The position numbers were made by a program, and so were the translations under genes. Under the pieces are notes generated by a model. It was given only the letters and a program-made list of their open reading frames with translations. It was not told the DNA's origin and did no database searches. Of a stretch of 64,000 nucleotides of DNA, positions 55,065 to 64,000 are shown in pieces (the first letter of the stretch is position 1; every line of letters begins with the position of its first letter). This stretch comes from Macrotis lagotis (taxonomy: Eukaryota > Chordata > Mammalia > Peramelemorphia > Peramelidae), in NCBI RefSeq assembly GCF_037893015.1, contig NC_133658.1, forward strand, positions 56,322,498 to 56,386,497. Direction: 5' to 3'.

Positions 55065-55320
55065 ATGTAATCCTGGGTGAGCAACTAAATGGTGTAGTGG
55101 CTAGAATACCAAGACCTGGAATTAGGGAGATCTAAATTCAAATTCAGCTTCAGGCACTTTCTAGCCACATGACCCTGGGCAAATCACTTAATGCTACTTG
55201 CCTCAGTTTCTTCATCTATAAAGTGAGCTGAACAAGGAAATAGCAGACCACTACAGTATCTCTTCCAAGAAAACCCTAAATGGAGTTATGAAGAATAGAA
55301 TATGGACAGAAATGATATAT
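55065..55320 (+). mobile_element. CORE-SINE (Mar1-like), sense
   Basis: 'gcaactaaatggtgtagtggc', 'tgaccctgggcaaatcac', 'gcctcagtttcttcatctata', 'ctcttccaagaaaaccctaaa'. Confidence 0.9.
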
Positions 55321-55324
55321 TCAG

Positions 55325-55440
55325 TCATCTAAGGTGACCAAAGGCTTAAAGTCAGGAAGACCTGAATTCAAATTTGATTGTAGACACTTACTGATTGGTT
55401 GATCCTGGGAAATCTCTTTTTGTCTCAGTTTCCCCAATCT
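55325..55440 (+). repeat. tRNA-SINE fragment
   Basis: 'aaagtcaggaagacctgaatt', 'ttgtctcagtttcccc'. Cut off where the L1 begins; its remainder ('caatcttaaaatagggg..gcaaagcattta') appears at about 55996-56100, so the L1 piece landed inside it. Confidence 0.65.
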
Positions 55441-55444
55441 TTTT

Positions 55445-55995
55445 ATTTATTTGTTTGTTTGTTTTGAATTTTACAATTTTTCCCCTAATCTTGATTCCCT
55501 CCCCATCACCCTCCACAGAAGGCAGCCTGTTGGTTTTTACATTGTTTCCATGATATACATTGACCTAAATTGAATGTGATGAAAGAGAAATCACATCCTT
55601 AAGGAAAAACATAAATTATAAGAGATAGCAAAATTACATAATAAGATAACAGATTTTTTTTAATTAAAAGTAATAAGGGGCAGCTAGGTGGCACTGACCC
55701 TGGAGTCAGGAGTACTTGGGTTCGAATCTGGTCTCAGACACTTAATAATTACCTAGCTGTGTGGCCCTGGGCAAGCCACTTAACCCCATTTGCCTTGCAA
55801 AAAAAACATCTAAAATTAATCATTTAATTAATTAATTAAAGGTAATAGTCTTTGGTCTTTGTTCAAACTCCACAGTTCTTTCTCTGGATACAGATGGCAT
55901 TCTCCATCTCAGATAGCCCAAAATTGCATCTGATTGTTGCACTGATGGAATGAGTAAGTCCATTAAGGTTGATCATCACCCCATGTTGCTGTTTC
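55445..55995 (-). mobile_element. L1 3' end, antisense, containing a WSINE1
   Basis: Starts with (TTTG)n and 'ttttacaatttttccccta', then 'atcacatccttaaggaaaaac', 'actccacagttctttctctgg', 'aggttgatcatcaccccatg'. Matches the 3175-3680 copy. Split by a SINE at 55676-55812. Confidence 0.8.
55676..55812 (+). mobile_element. WSINE1-like tRNA-SINE inside L1
   Basis: Head 'ggggcagctaggtggcac', with about 17 bases missing before 'tgaccctggagtcaggagtac'. Direct repeats of 16 bases with one mismatch ('ttaattaaaa(g)taata') flank it. Confidence 0.92.
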
Positions 55996-56250
55996 CCCAA
56001 TCTTAAAATAGGGGAAGTACAAAACCTTTCTTGAAGTGTTGTTTTGAGAGTAAGATAAGATAATATTTGCAAAGCATTTAGAACAATATCTGGACTACAG
56101 TAGGGTCTAGATAAATTCTTATGCCCTCAGTCATAAATTATTTCTCTGTCAAGAAGTGTTCCTCCCTCTCCTCCAGCTTTTCCTGTTTCATGTAACTGCT
56201 ATCAGTGTTTGAGTGCTTACTATGAGTCTGAGAAAGACCTTAGGTTTAAA
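55996..56250. repeat. Remainder of split SINE, then unique sequence
   Basis: 55996-56110 completes the SINE that begins at 55325. 56110-56250 is unassigned. Confidence 0.5.
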
Positions 56251-56251
56251 A

Positions 56252-56455
56252 GACCAAAGTCTTCCATTGCATCCAGGGCCATCTTCAATCATCCTGATCC
56301 ATATCTGGCCACTGGACCCAAATGGCTCTAAAGGAGAAACTGAGGCTGATGACTTAGGACAGCTCCCCCTCACTCAGATTCAATTCATATGAATGTCATG
56401 GCATTGTCTCCCTGGTGTTGGGGTCTTCTTCCAGAAAGAGGAACCAACACAACAA
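56252..56455 (+). mobile_element. tRNA-SINE with RTE-type tail, 5'-truncated
   Basis: 'catcctgatccatatctggcc', 'actggacccaaatggctct', 'gaaactgaggctgatgactta', tail 'cctggtgttggggtcttctt' and 'accaacacaacaaaa'. Confidence 0.85.
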
Positions 56456-56559
56456 AATGCAAAGCACTATAAAAGTAACTGGGGAATCAAAGAGAAAAAG
56501 AACCAGTCATTGTCCTTAAGGAATTTACATCATGTGGTAAATAAAGGGAAATGTCTGGA

Positions 56560-56800
56560 TCAGGGGTTGTCATTCAGTCATTGAATCTGAATCTTTGTAG
56601 CCCCACTTGGGGTTTTCTTGGAAAGACACTGATGTAGTTTACCATTCCTTCTCCAGCTCATTTTATAGATGAGTCAACTGTGATAGAGTTAAGTGACTTG
56701 TCCAAGGTTACCCAATTAGTATATGAGATCAGAATTGAATTCAGACTTTCTTGATGCTAAGCCCAGTGCTATGCAATATATACTACTGAACTGCCCCAGA
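56560..56800 (-). mobile_element. CORE-SINE (Mar1-like)
   Basis: 'ggttgtcattcagtcattgaa', 'ccccacttggggttttcttgg', 'gtgacttgtccaaggttac', ending near 'actgaactgcccc'. Confidence 0.88.
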
Positions 56801-56801
56801 G

Positions 56802-57028
56802 CAGAGGTGTAAAACTCAAATAGAAATGAGAATGGGGTGGGAGTAGAGAGGAGTGGGGGGGGGGGGGGTCCAACCCTATACAAGGTTCCCTGCCAGTCAC
56901 ATTTTGACTTAGAAAACCACACATTTGTATATTTTTAATTAATATATTAACACTTGAAATCAGATAGGAACTACATCTGGACCACACTAGGGAGAGTTGA
57001 GAGTCACATGTATTTGATGTAACCTCCA
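56802..57028 (+). mobile_element. Small hAT-type transposon (CAGAGGTGTCAAACTC family)
   Basis: Left end 'cagaggtgtaaaactcaaat', interior 'cattttgacttagaaaaccac', worn right end 'atgtatttgatgtaacctcc'. Includes a G run of about 15 at 56856-56869. Sister of 19122-19310. Confidence 0.7.
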
Positions 57029-57049
57029 GTAAGTTTTATCTCTCTGGGT

Positions 57050-57530
57050 TTCAGTCCTCTCTTCTAAATAAAAGATGTCAGATTATGTGGTTTCCAGTTC
57101 TACTCTGATATATTCTAAGGTCATGGTCAGTTTTGTCATTCTATTCTCTAAGGTCCTAAATATGGCATCCTTTGCCCCAAAGTTCCTCCCATCTCTCATT
57201 CTATTCTCTAAAATCCTTCTCAAATATGACATCCTGTGAACCAAAATTCCTTCCATCTCTTGTTCTACCCTCTAAGGTTCTTCCTATATATGACATTCTG
57301 TGCCCCAAAGATCCTCATATCTCTCATTCTACACTCTAAAGTCCTCAGATACAAGATCCTTACTCCAAAATCTTTCCCATCTCATTCAATGCTCTAAAGT
57401 CCTCAAATATGTGCCCCAAACTTCTCCCCATCTCTCATTCCATGCTCTAAGGTCCTTCCCAAAGATGATATTCTGAGTCTTCAAGTCATTTCCAACTTCA
57501 TCCCTATAGTCTAGTGTTCCTTCCAACTGC
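57050..57530. repeat. Minisatellite, about 7 units of 66-70 bp
   Basis: Each unit has two halves of about 33 bases: 'ctctaaggtccttcc' with 'tatgacatcctgtg', then 'ccccaaagttcctcccatctc'. Both halves are variants of the SINE-tail monomer that also built 15350-15545. Later units are shorter and more diverged. Confidence 0.85.
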
Positions 57531-58190
57531 TTCTTGGAGACTAAAACACTTTACACATGATAGAAATGTGAAGTGGGAATTTGCCAGGGGACATGATCAA
57601 TCTAAAAACAATACAGAAGTCTCCTGTGTTCTGCACTCTTTCTCCTAGTAAATAAGGAGAAAATACACAAGTCAAAAGTCAAAGGTTTTCTTAAGGAATC
57701 TAGTACCAGGAGAATCAAGAATGACCCACAGGGATCACAATTGTAGCTGGTTTTTTCCTTCTTCAACTCAAAGCAATTGACTGTTTGCTTTGAGTAAGTT
57801 GAATTTTTGCTGTTTGGCTTTGGAGGTGGAGAAGGGAGAACTCCAAGTTGCCAGTGCGATTTGTAATAGATTTTGAAAGTTTTCAGGAAAGTCCTCACAA
57901 GCTCCCAGGGTGCAATGCACATCCAAGAACAATTTGCTTCTTACATAAGTTACTTCCCTTGGCATTTGAAAACAATTTCCTCAATATCACCGCCCATGTT
58001 CCATGATTTGTTGAATGTATGGGTTTGTTTGGGAAGTTAAGGAGTGAGGGAGTTGTGATTTTTTTTAGTAAATTTGCTTTCAACTGAGAGTATAAAGCAG
58101 AATATTCTATTTTGTACTTAAGGTCTAATGAAGTTTTCAAATCCCTCATGAAATTATTTTGAGGTGGCCTATGTGATTGAGAGTACCGCA
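57531..58190. other. Repeat-poor block, possible conserved noncoding DNA
   Basis: A MIR-type scrap at 57535-57600, then about 590 bases with no repeat. Minus-strand frames of 65-106 codons overlap without domains. Confidence 0.35.
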
Positions 58191-58640
58191 CCTACAGACA
58201 AGAAATAATCAAATCCTGTCTCAGATAATTATTAGTTAGCTGTGTGACACCAAGTTACTTAACCTCTGCCTGCCTCAGTTTCTTCACTTATAATAGCACC
58301 TATCTCCCAAAGCTTTTGTGAGAATCAAATGAAATAATAATTGGTGACACATAGTGAACATTATATAAATTTGGACATTATTGCTATTAATATATATATA
58401 TATAATTGTGTTATATTACATATTATATTTTATTATATTTTATATTATTATATAAACTCAAATCCAGTCTCAGTTGAGCTGTGTAATTTTGAGCAAGTCA
58501 CTTAAATTGACTTTGCCTCAATTTCCTCACCTGAAAAATAGGATAACAGTAGCACTTACCTCTTAGGATCAAATGACTTAAATTGTGTCTGGCATACAAT
58601 AGACACTTAATAAATACTTGTCTCCATCTTTAATGTTAAA
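58191..58640 (+). repeat. Two tRNA-SINE/MIR-type fragments around a (TA)n run
   Basis: 58190-58385: 'taattattagttagctgtgtg', 'gcctcagtttcttcacttata'. 58388-58450: TA-rich. 58455-58640: 'ctcaaatccagtctcag', 'cctcacctgaaaaataggata'. Confidence 0.7.
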
Positions 58641-59060
58641 GATGACTTTAGAAATGCAGCATGGCATCATGAGAAAAAATTGGTCCTCTAGTTAAGAAGA
58701 CCTATATTAAAAACCTGAGGGGCAGCTAGGTGGCGTAGTGGATAAAACACTGGCCTTGGAGTCAAGAGTACCTGGGTTCAAATCTGGTCTCAGACACTTA
58801 ATAATTACCTAGTTGTGTGGCCTTGGGCAAGCCACTTAACCTACCATTTGCCTTGCAAGAAAAAAACCTTAAAAAAAAGAAAGAAAACCTGAGCAAACTC
58901 ACTCCTACTTTCCAAGGCTCAATGTTCTCATCTTTGGAATGAGAATAATTTTACTTGCTGTACCTAATTCAGAGTTGTTGTGATGCTGGAGTTGAGTGAG
59001 GAAATCTGCAAATCTTAAATCATTATATAAATTTTTGCTATTATTCTTATCCCTCAAGAA
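58640..59060 (+). repeat. tRNA-SINE/MIR-type copy split by a WSINE1
   Basis: Halves 58645-58719 ('gcagcatggcatcatgagaaa') and 58884-59045 ('aaggctcaatgttctcatc', 'gagttgttgtgatgctgg') join across the insertion. Confidence 0.75.
58720..58883 (+). mobile_element. WSINE1-like tRNA-SINE with 10-bp target duplication
   Basis: Complete copy with 'gggcagctaggtggcgtagtg', 'gggttcaaatctgg' and an A-rich tail. Perfect direct repeats 'aaaacctgag' at 58710-58719 and 58884-58893. Confidence 0.97.
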
Positions 59061-59129
59061 TATCTATCTCTCAAATATCTTTCAATATCTCCCAAAATGA
59101 GAGAGGAAGACAGTGTTAGCACCAAGAGA

Positions 59130-59310
59130 AGACTGATGAATCTGGAGTTGGAGAGGCCTAGATTCATCCACCAAGTCAGAAAATAATTTTCTATGTAATC
59201 TTTGGTCATCTTCCTTCTATTTGTCCCAGTTTCATTCTCTGTAAAATGGGAATAATATTTGCAATATTGTTCATTGTTCTTATGGAAGAAAGAATATTGT
59301 AAACCATTGT
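59130..59310 (+). repeat. tRNA-SINE fragment
   Basis: 'gaatctggagttggagaggcc', 'cagtttcattctctgtaaaat', 'ggaataatatttgcaatattg'. Confidence 0.7.
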
Positions 59311-59850
59311 GGACTATGGAAATATCAGTTATTATCATCCTCACCAACAGTTTCAATTTATTTCAAATCTATTATCAGATATTTCAAACCTATTAGAGCA
59401 TGAAAGAATTAGTGAATTAAATGGGTTGTTTCCATTAGAAATAAGTTTTCAAAAACAAAAGAAACTACCAGAACAAAGACATTCCTGTTCAGCCTAAATA
59501 GTACAAGCTAGATGACTAGGAAATTATTTCAGCAATGAATTCATCATCTCATCAATGTCAATATTTACTTCATTGATACTTACCACTCTCTCTGCTTTTG
59601 TCCTATGAAATTCTTGTTCAAAGAGGTCCCATTCAATGGTTTGAGATCTTCATCTTCTTACATTACATCTATTTTAATTAGAAAGTTTGTAGATGTGGGT
59701 GGTTTGAGGTCACCCCCACTTCCATACTACCAACATGGAAGTTAAGATAAAGTTAAAATAAAGGACTGGAGCAGATTCTATTATGTTTCAGCTGAAGTTT
59801 TTATTTTTTGAAGTGGGGTGACAATCACATTCTCAAAGAAAAAGTCAAAA
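59311..59850. other. No feature recognised
   Basis: Unique-looking, AT-rich. Confidence 0.35.
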
Positions 59851-60099
59851 TAGACCTCAATGAGTTAATCATGGAAACCACATTTTGCTAAAAGGTACCA
59901 TAAACAATGAAGCAATATCAAAAATTTTTCAAGTACGTTCCTCTGATAAAAACTTTGTGTTTCAAATATATAGGAAACTGAGTCAAATTTATAAAAAATA
60001 AATCAATAAATGATGAAAAGTGATGACCAGGCAGTTTACTGAAGAAGAAATCTAAGCTATTTATAGTCATATGAAAAAAAATACTCTAAATCAATATTA

Positions 60100-60350
60100 A
60101 TTTATTATTGTTTTGTTGGTTAGTTGTATCCAACTCTTGTTGACCCTTTTTGGAGTTTTCTTGGGAAAGATACTGGAGTGGTTGCCATTTCCTTTTCTAG
60201 TTCATTTTAGGATAAGAAAACTGAGGCCAATAAGATTAGGTGATTTGCCCAGAATCACACAGTTAGTAAATGTTTGAAGTTGAATTTGAACTCAGATCTT
60301 TCAGGTTCCAGGATTGGTACTCTATCTACTGAGTCACCTAGATGCCTTAC
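60100..60350 (-). mobile_element. CORE-SINE (Mar1-like) inside L1
   Basis: 'gttttgttggttagttgtatc', 'gagttttcttgggaaagatac', 'ctatctactgagtcacctag'. The L1 text resumes right after ('ctattggttagagaaataaa'). Confidence 0.9.
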
Positions 60351-60584
60351 TATTGGTTAGAGAAATAAAAATTAAAACAACTTTGATATATCACTTCATA
60401 TCCTATCAGAAATCACAAATGCTGAAAGGAATGGAAGAAAATGGGTATATCAATGCACTACTGGTGGAGCTGTGAACTGGTCCAATTGTTCTGGAGAACA
60501 ATTTGGCACTGTGCCCAAAGAGCTATAAATCTGTATATTATCTTTGACTCAGGAATACCACTATTAAGTCTGTATACTAAATAG

Positions 60585-60872
60585 TGACAATGTTTGTCCT
60601 TCATTCTTGAAGAAGACCATGATATGAGTGAGGTGATGCTATGACAAGCACATGAATAGGATTTAAGTGAGGAAGGGCTATGCTAAGTCACCAGTCTCAC
60701 TTTCTCCTCCAGAGCCATCCAGGTTCAGTGGCCAGATCGGAGTCAGGATGCCTGGAGATGGCCCTGGATGAGATGCAATCAGGGTTAAGGGACCTGCCTA
60801 AGGTCACACAACTAGGAAGTGTCTGAGGCCAGATTTGAACTTCCATCCTCCTGACTTCAAGGCCAGTGCTCC
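60585..60872 (-). mobile_element. tRNA-SINE with RTE-type tail inside L1
   Basis: Tail 'tttgtccttcattcttgaag' at the left, 'gccatccaggttcagtggcc', 'gcctaaggtcacacaactagg', head side 'cttccatcctcctgacttc'. Its last head bases are missing. Confidence 0.9.
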
Positions 60873-61440
60873 AAAGGAAAAGTACCTATTTGTGTAAAAT
60901 AGCAGCTCCTTTTGTAGTGGCAAAGAATTAGATATTAAGGGGATGCTCATCAATTGGGGAGTGGCTGAACAAGTTGTAGTATATGATTTTGATGGAATAG
61001 TATTGTGCACTAAGAAATGAAAAGGTGCAGTATGGTTTCAGAAAAAAAAACATGGCAAAACATCTATGAACTGAGGCAAAGTGAATGAGAAGAACTTGGG
61101 AGATAATTGTGCATAGTAACAACAATGTTGTAATGATGATCATCTGTGAAAGACTTCACTTCTCTCATCAATACAATAATCCAAGACAGTTCCAAAGAAC
61201 TCATGATGAAAAAATGTTGTCCACCTCCAGAGAGAGAACTCATTATCTCTGACTTCAAAATGTAGGATAATTTCTCTCTTGACTTTTTTCTGCAATATGG
61301 CTAATACAGAAATATGTACTGCATGATTTCACATGTATTGATATCATTTTACTTGACTTTTTGGTGGGTGGGGAGAGTTGGGAGGAGGGAGAGAAATTGG
61401 CACAAAAATTTAAAGGAATGTTAAATAAATATTAATAGTT

Positions 61441-63045
61441 AAAAATTATTATCTTAGGATGATGGTAGTAGCAGTGGTGGTGATGATCAAAATGACAATG
61501 ATTCATATCCATAAAAATATTCACAAATAATTTTTTCCATAAAAATCCCATAAGGCAAATAGCTGAAGGAGAAGATTGGCAATAAGTTGACCTGCTGGCT
61601 GTTTTCAGTCTATAGCTTTGCAGCTCCTGTCTCTGTTGCCTTTGCATAAATAGTTCTCCCTGACTGGCTCTCCCTCTTCAATTCCACCTTTTGATTACCT
61701 AGTTTTCTTGAGAGCACAGTTGAGATGCCATTTCCTAAACTAGGTCATTCCTAGTTCTCCTAGTGATTAGTATTAGCTACCTCTCAAAATTATTTTCTAT
61801 TATTTATATACACCATGTGTTAATTTAGGTAACAAAATTTTGACCTTCCCTCTCAACCCACACCCAAGCTAGTGGGTCAGATTTCCAGAGTGAGTAGGGT
61901 TACAGCTTCCTTGTAGGGTAGAAGGAGTACTCTGAAATGGGTCAGGGATGATTTTCTAATGCTATTTCCTTGAGACCATATTCTAGTATGCTCTCCCAGT
62001 ATCAATCATCAATGATTAGTTCCCCGGTATCATTTAATTAATTAAAAATAAGCTTTATACCCCTTTTTAAAGAGATATTTACCATAGAGAAAAAAACACA
62101 GAATTATAAATTATTTCCCATAAAAAAGAAAAAAAACAATTTTCACTCTCCTAATAAATTTCCTCAGTTCCCACTTAAAGCATTCTCCTGAGCTGAGCAA
62201 CTGGACCAACAAGCATTCCTTAATTCAATAAGTTCCCAAATTACCAATATGACTCTGCCTGGTGTTACTAAACATTCTCATTCCTTGATAATATGGGAAA
62301 GACATACATCTAAAAGGCCAAAGTCTATCACTAATATCAGACTAATACCAGAAGTCTTATTTCCTATTCTATCAGGTTCTTATTTCCAGGTTCTATCAGA
62401 ACCATAAGGTGGTTCAGGAAGAGGTAATGAGATGAATGTCTTTGCCTAACATAATGTGCATGTCGCATCATCATTCACTTGATATCATGGTCTTCTTCAA
62501 TTACAAAGGACAACAATCATCACTAAGCAGACTATAAAGTTCTCTAAGGGAAGAGAATATAGTTTCTACTCCCCTCATACCCAATAGAGATTAGCAAAGG
62601 GCTGGACATATGGTAGGTGACCAAGAAATATTTGTTAATTGTCCTGCTTTAGCCCTGAAGTTCAGTTATAAATGAACTCCAGTTCTAATTTGTCAATCAA
62701 TCAAAAGGTCATCTCTTCATCACATGGTTAGCAGAACAGAACTAGATACAGAATATTATTCATCAATGCTCAAAATCCACACCTATATTAAGGAAAGGGC
62801 TCCTTGACTAGTTTGCCATGACACATATAGATGGATTGCCTTCTCTGTATTCTTGGATAATAAACTCCCTGAGGACAGGAACCAAGTTTATTTTCATCCT
62901 TGAGTCCCCATATTTAGGAATAGTGGAACTGAGATTTTAGATAACTAATTCCTAATGAGGACTCCTACCACCTCCATCATCATTGCCAATGAAGGTCAAC
63001 ATTTGCTCTGAATCTCACAGGTTTAAGTGAACTCTTAAAGATACT
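61441..63045. other. Mostly unique, two small tails
   Basis: 62455-62520 is a stray RTE-type SINE tail ('cttgatatcatggtcttcttc'). 62850-62920 is L2-like ('aaactccctgaggacaggaac'). The rest, including the AT-rich 61990-62150, has no recognised feature. Confidence 0.4.
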
Positions 63046-64000
63046 AAGAGGGTGGGGAGTGGAGCCAAGATGGCAGAGTGAGGTCAGAATTCCTAGAAAC
63101 ACTTTCCCCAAAATCTCCAAAAGTCATAAAATTATGACTCTAACTAAATTTTAGAGGGGCAGAACCCACAGAAAGACTAAGTGAAACAATTTCCCAGTCC
63201 AAGACAATTTGGTACATCCACCGGAACTGGGGGTTGAAAAAAGCCACACCGCATCCAGGCTACAAGCATGCTGCACCAGAACAAATCAGCTCCAGCCTTC
63301 CAGGAAACATCCCATGGGGCGTCTGTGTCCCTGGCAGCGGGAACAATTTTCAGACCTCTTGAACTGGGGATTGCTGGGATGGCTTGGAATGCTGGTGGGA
63401 GAATTCTGCTGCAGCAGAATGAGCACAAAGCCCAGGCCAGTACTGGCATCAGAGTAGCCACAAGAACCTACAGATCCATCCAGCACATGCTTCCAGATCA
63501 CTCAACCCACAGATATTAAGGGAATTGAGAGAAAGACTGCAGAGGTCTCTCTGCACTCTCTGGGGCAGCATTCTACTGCTTTGCCCATTATATCCAGATC
63601 ACAGTCTAGGACCGCATATTACCACAGAGGAGCAGGGACCCTCCCAACAGCTACAGGACAGAGGGGAGTGCCTGTGGTCATCCACAGACCAAAGCACAAA
63701 ACAGGAAAGAAATCAGAGTCTCTCATAAGATCTTGAGGGAATTAAAATCCTGGGAGTAAGTGTTCCCAACCCCCCCCCAAAAAAAAAATCTCTGGAATTG
63801 TGGTAAATCTATCACAGGCTGAGGAAATGAGCAAACAACAGAAAAAGAAGAACCTGACTATAGACAGTTACTTTGGTCTCATAGAAGATCAAAATAGACA
63901 AACAGAAGATGGCAAAGTATCCAAAGCCTCCAAGAGAAATTGGTCTTGGTTATAGAGCAGTGCAAAAAAAGATTTTGAAAATCAAATAAGGCGGGGGGTA
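63046..64000 (+). mobile_element. L1 5' end: 5' UTR and start of ORF1, runs off the window
   Basis: Starts with 'ggagccaagatggcagagtga', the 5' end typical of marsupial L1. The GC-richer 5' UTR (63060-63820) is where L1 carries its own promoter. ATG at 63827 opens ORF1 with 'MSKQQKKKNLTIDSYF'. A TAG at 63953-63955 cuts it after 42 codons, but the frame goes on with 'SSAKKDFENQIR' to the edge. ORF1 encodes the RNA-binding coiled-coil protein. Several 67-94-codon frames at 63177-63728 fall in the 5' UTR. Confidence 0.8.

Larger units (their letters stand above)
59851..61440 (+). mobile_element. L1 ORF2 3' part and 3' UTR with two nested SINEs
   Basis: ORF2 landmarks in order: 'aatatataggaaactgagtca' (59965), 'ctactggtggagctgtgaac' (60460), 'actcaggaataccactatta' (60547), 'gtagtggcaaagaattag' (60915), then 3' UTR from 61100 and A-rich end near 61440. 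SINEs at 60100-60350 and 60585-60872 lie in the reverse orientation. All frames broken. Confidence 0.85.

Noticed and set aside
63177..63728. Several open frames of 67-94 codons near the right end
   Set aside because: They overlap in both strands inside the GC-richer L1 5' UTR.

Overview
The window reads as nuclear DNA of a marsupial, probably an Australian lineage. It is AT-rich, CpG-poor and dense in retroposons. The diagnostic signs are many tRNA-derived SINEs with the marsupial head 'GGCAGCTAGGTGGCGCAGTGG' and box-B-like 'GGTTCAAATCC', in at least three tail types: a short A-tailed WSINE1-like type, a long CORE-SINE (Mar1-like) type, and a type whose tail matches an RTE-type LINE. Marsupial-type L1, L2, CR1/L3 and RTE relatives and two small hAT families are also present. 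I find no intact protein-coding gene, no intact RNA gene and no convincing exon. Most open frames lie in microsatellites or decayed retroelements. The window is best read as intergenic or deep intronic. Family names come from recognition of the sequence, not from a database search. Most repeat borders are good to about 10-30 bases.

Layout. 0-16 kb: scattered MIR, L2, L1 and CORE-SINE remnants, one hAT element in a MIR-type repeat (961-1156), long simple repeats, a minisatellite grown from an L2-tail/SINE-tail junction (about 9290-9830), and a 7SL-RNA-derived element with a LINE-like tail (14497-14795). 16.9-23.8 kb: L1 fragments in a row, broken by WSINE1-like copies, a CA/TA microsatellite with a near-perfect palindrome, and an intronless, frameshifted copy of RASSF5 on the minus strand (about 22300-23440). 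26.8-30.8 kb: a long decayed L2 element, an RTE-type LINE C-terminus and another L2 3' end. 36-43 kb: WSINE1 copies, a local duplication of unknown type, an L2 3' end, a BovB-related RTE end, and three same-strand decayed copies of a LINE C-terminus with zinc-knuckle and restriction-like-endonuclease motifs (Dong/R4 type). 43-58 kb: mostly small SINE remnants, a second unknown duplicated module (49.3 and 50.9 kb), two more hAT copies, a second SINE-tail minisatellite, and several repeat-poor blocks that may be conserved noncoding DNA. 58-64 kb: SINEs nested in an L1 3' end, then the 5' end of another L1 that runs off the right edge.

No genes here act together. What the window records is layered insertion: retroposons seed tandem repeats, land inside one another, and share 3' tails with the LINEs likely to have mobilised them. 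I found no evidence of a new functional system. The least expected items are the three Dong/R4-type LINE ends, the 7SL chimera and the retroposon-seeded minisatellites.
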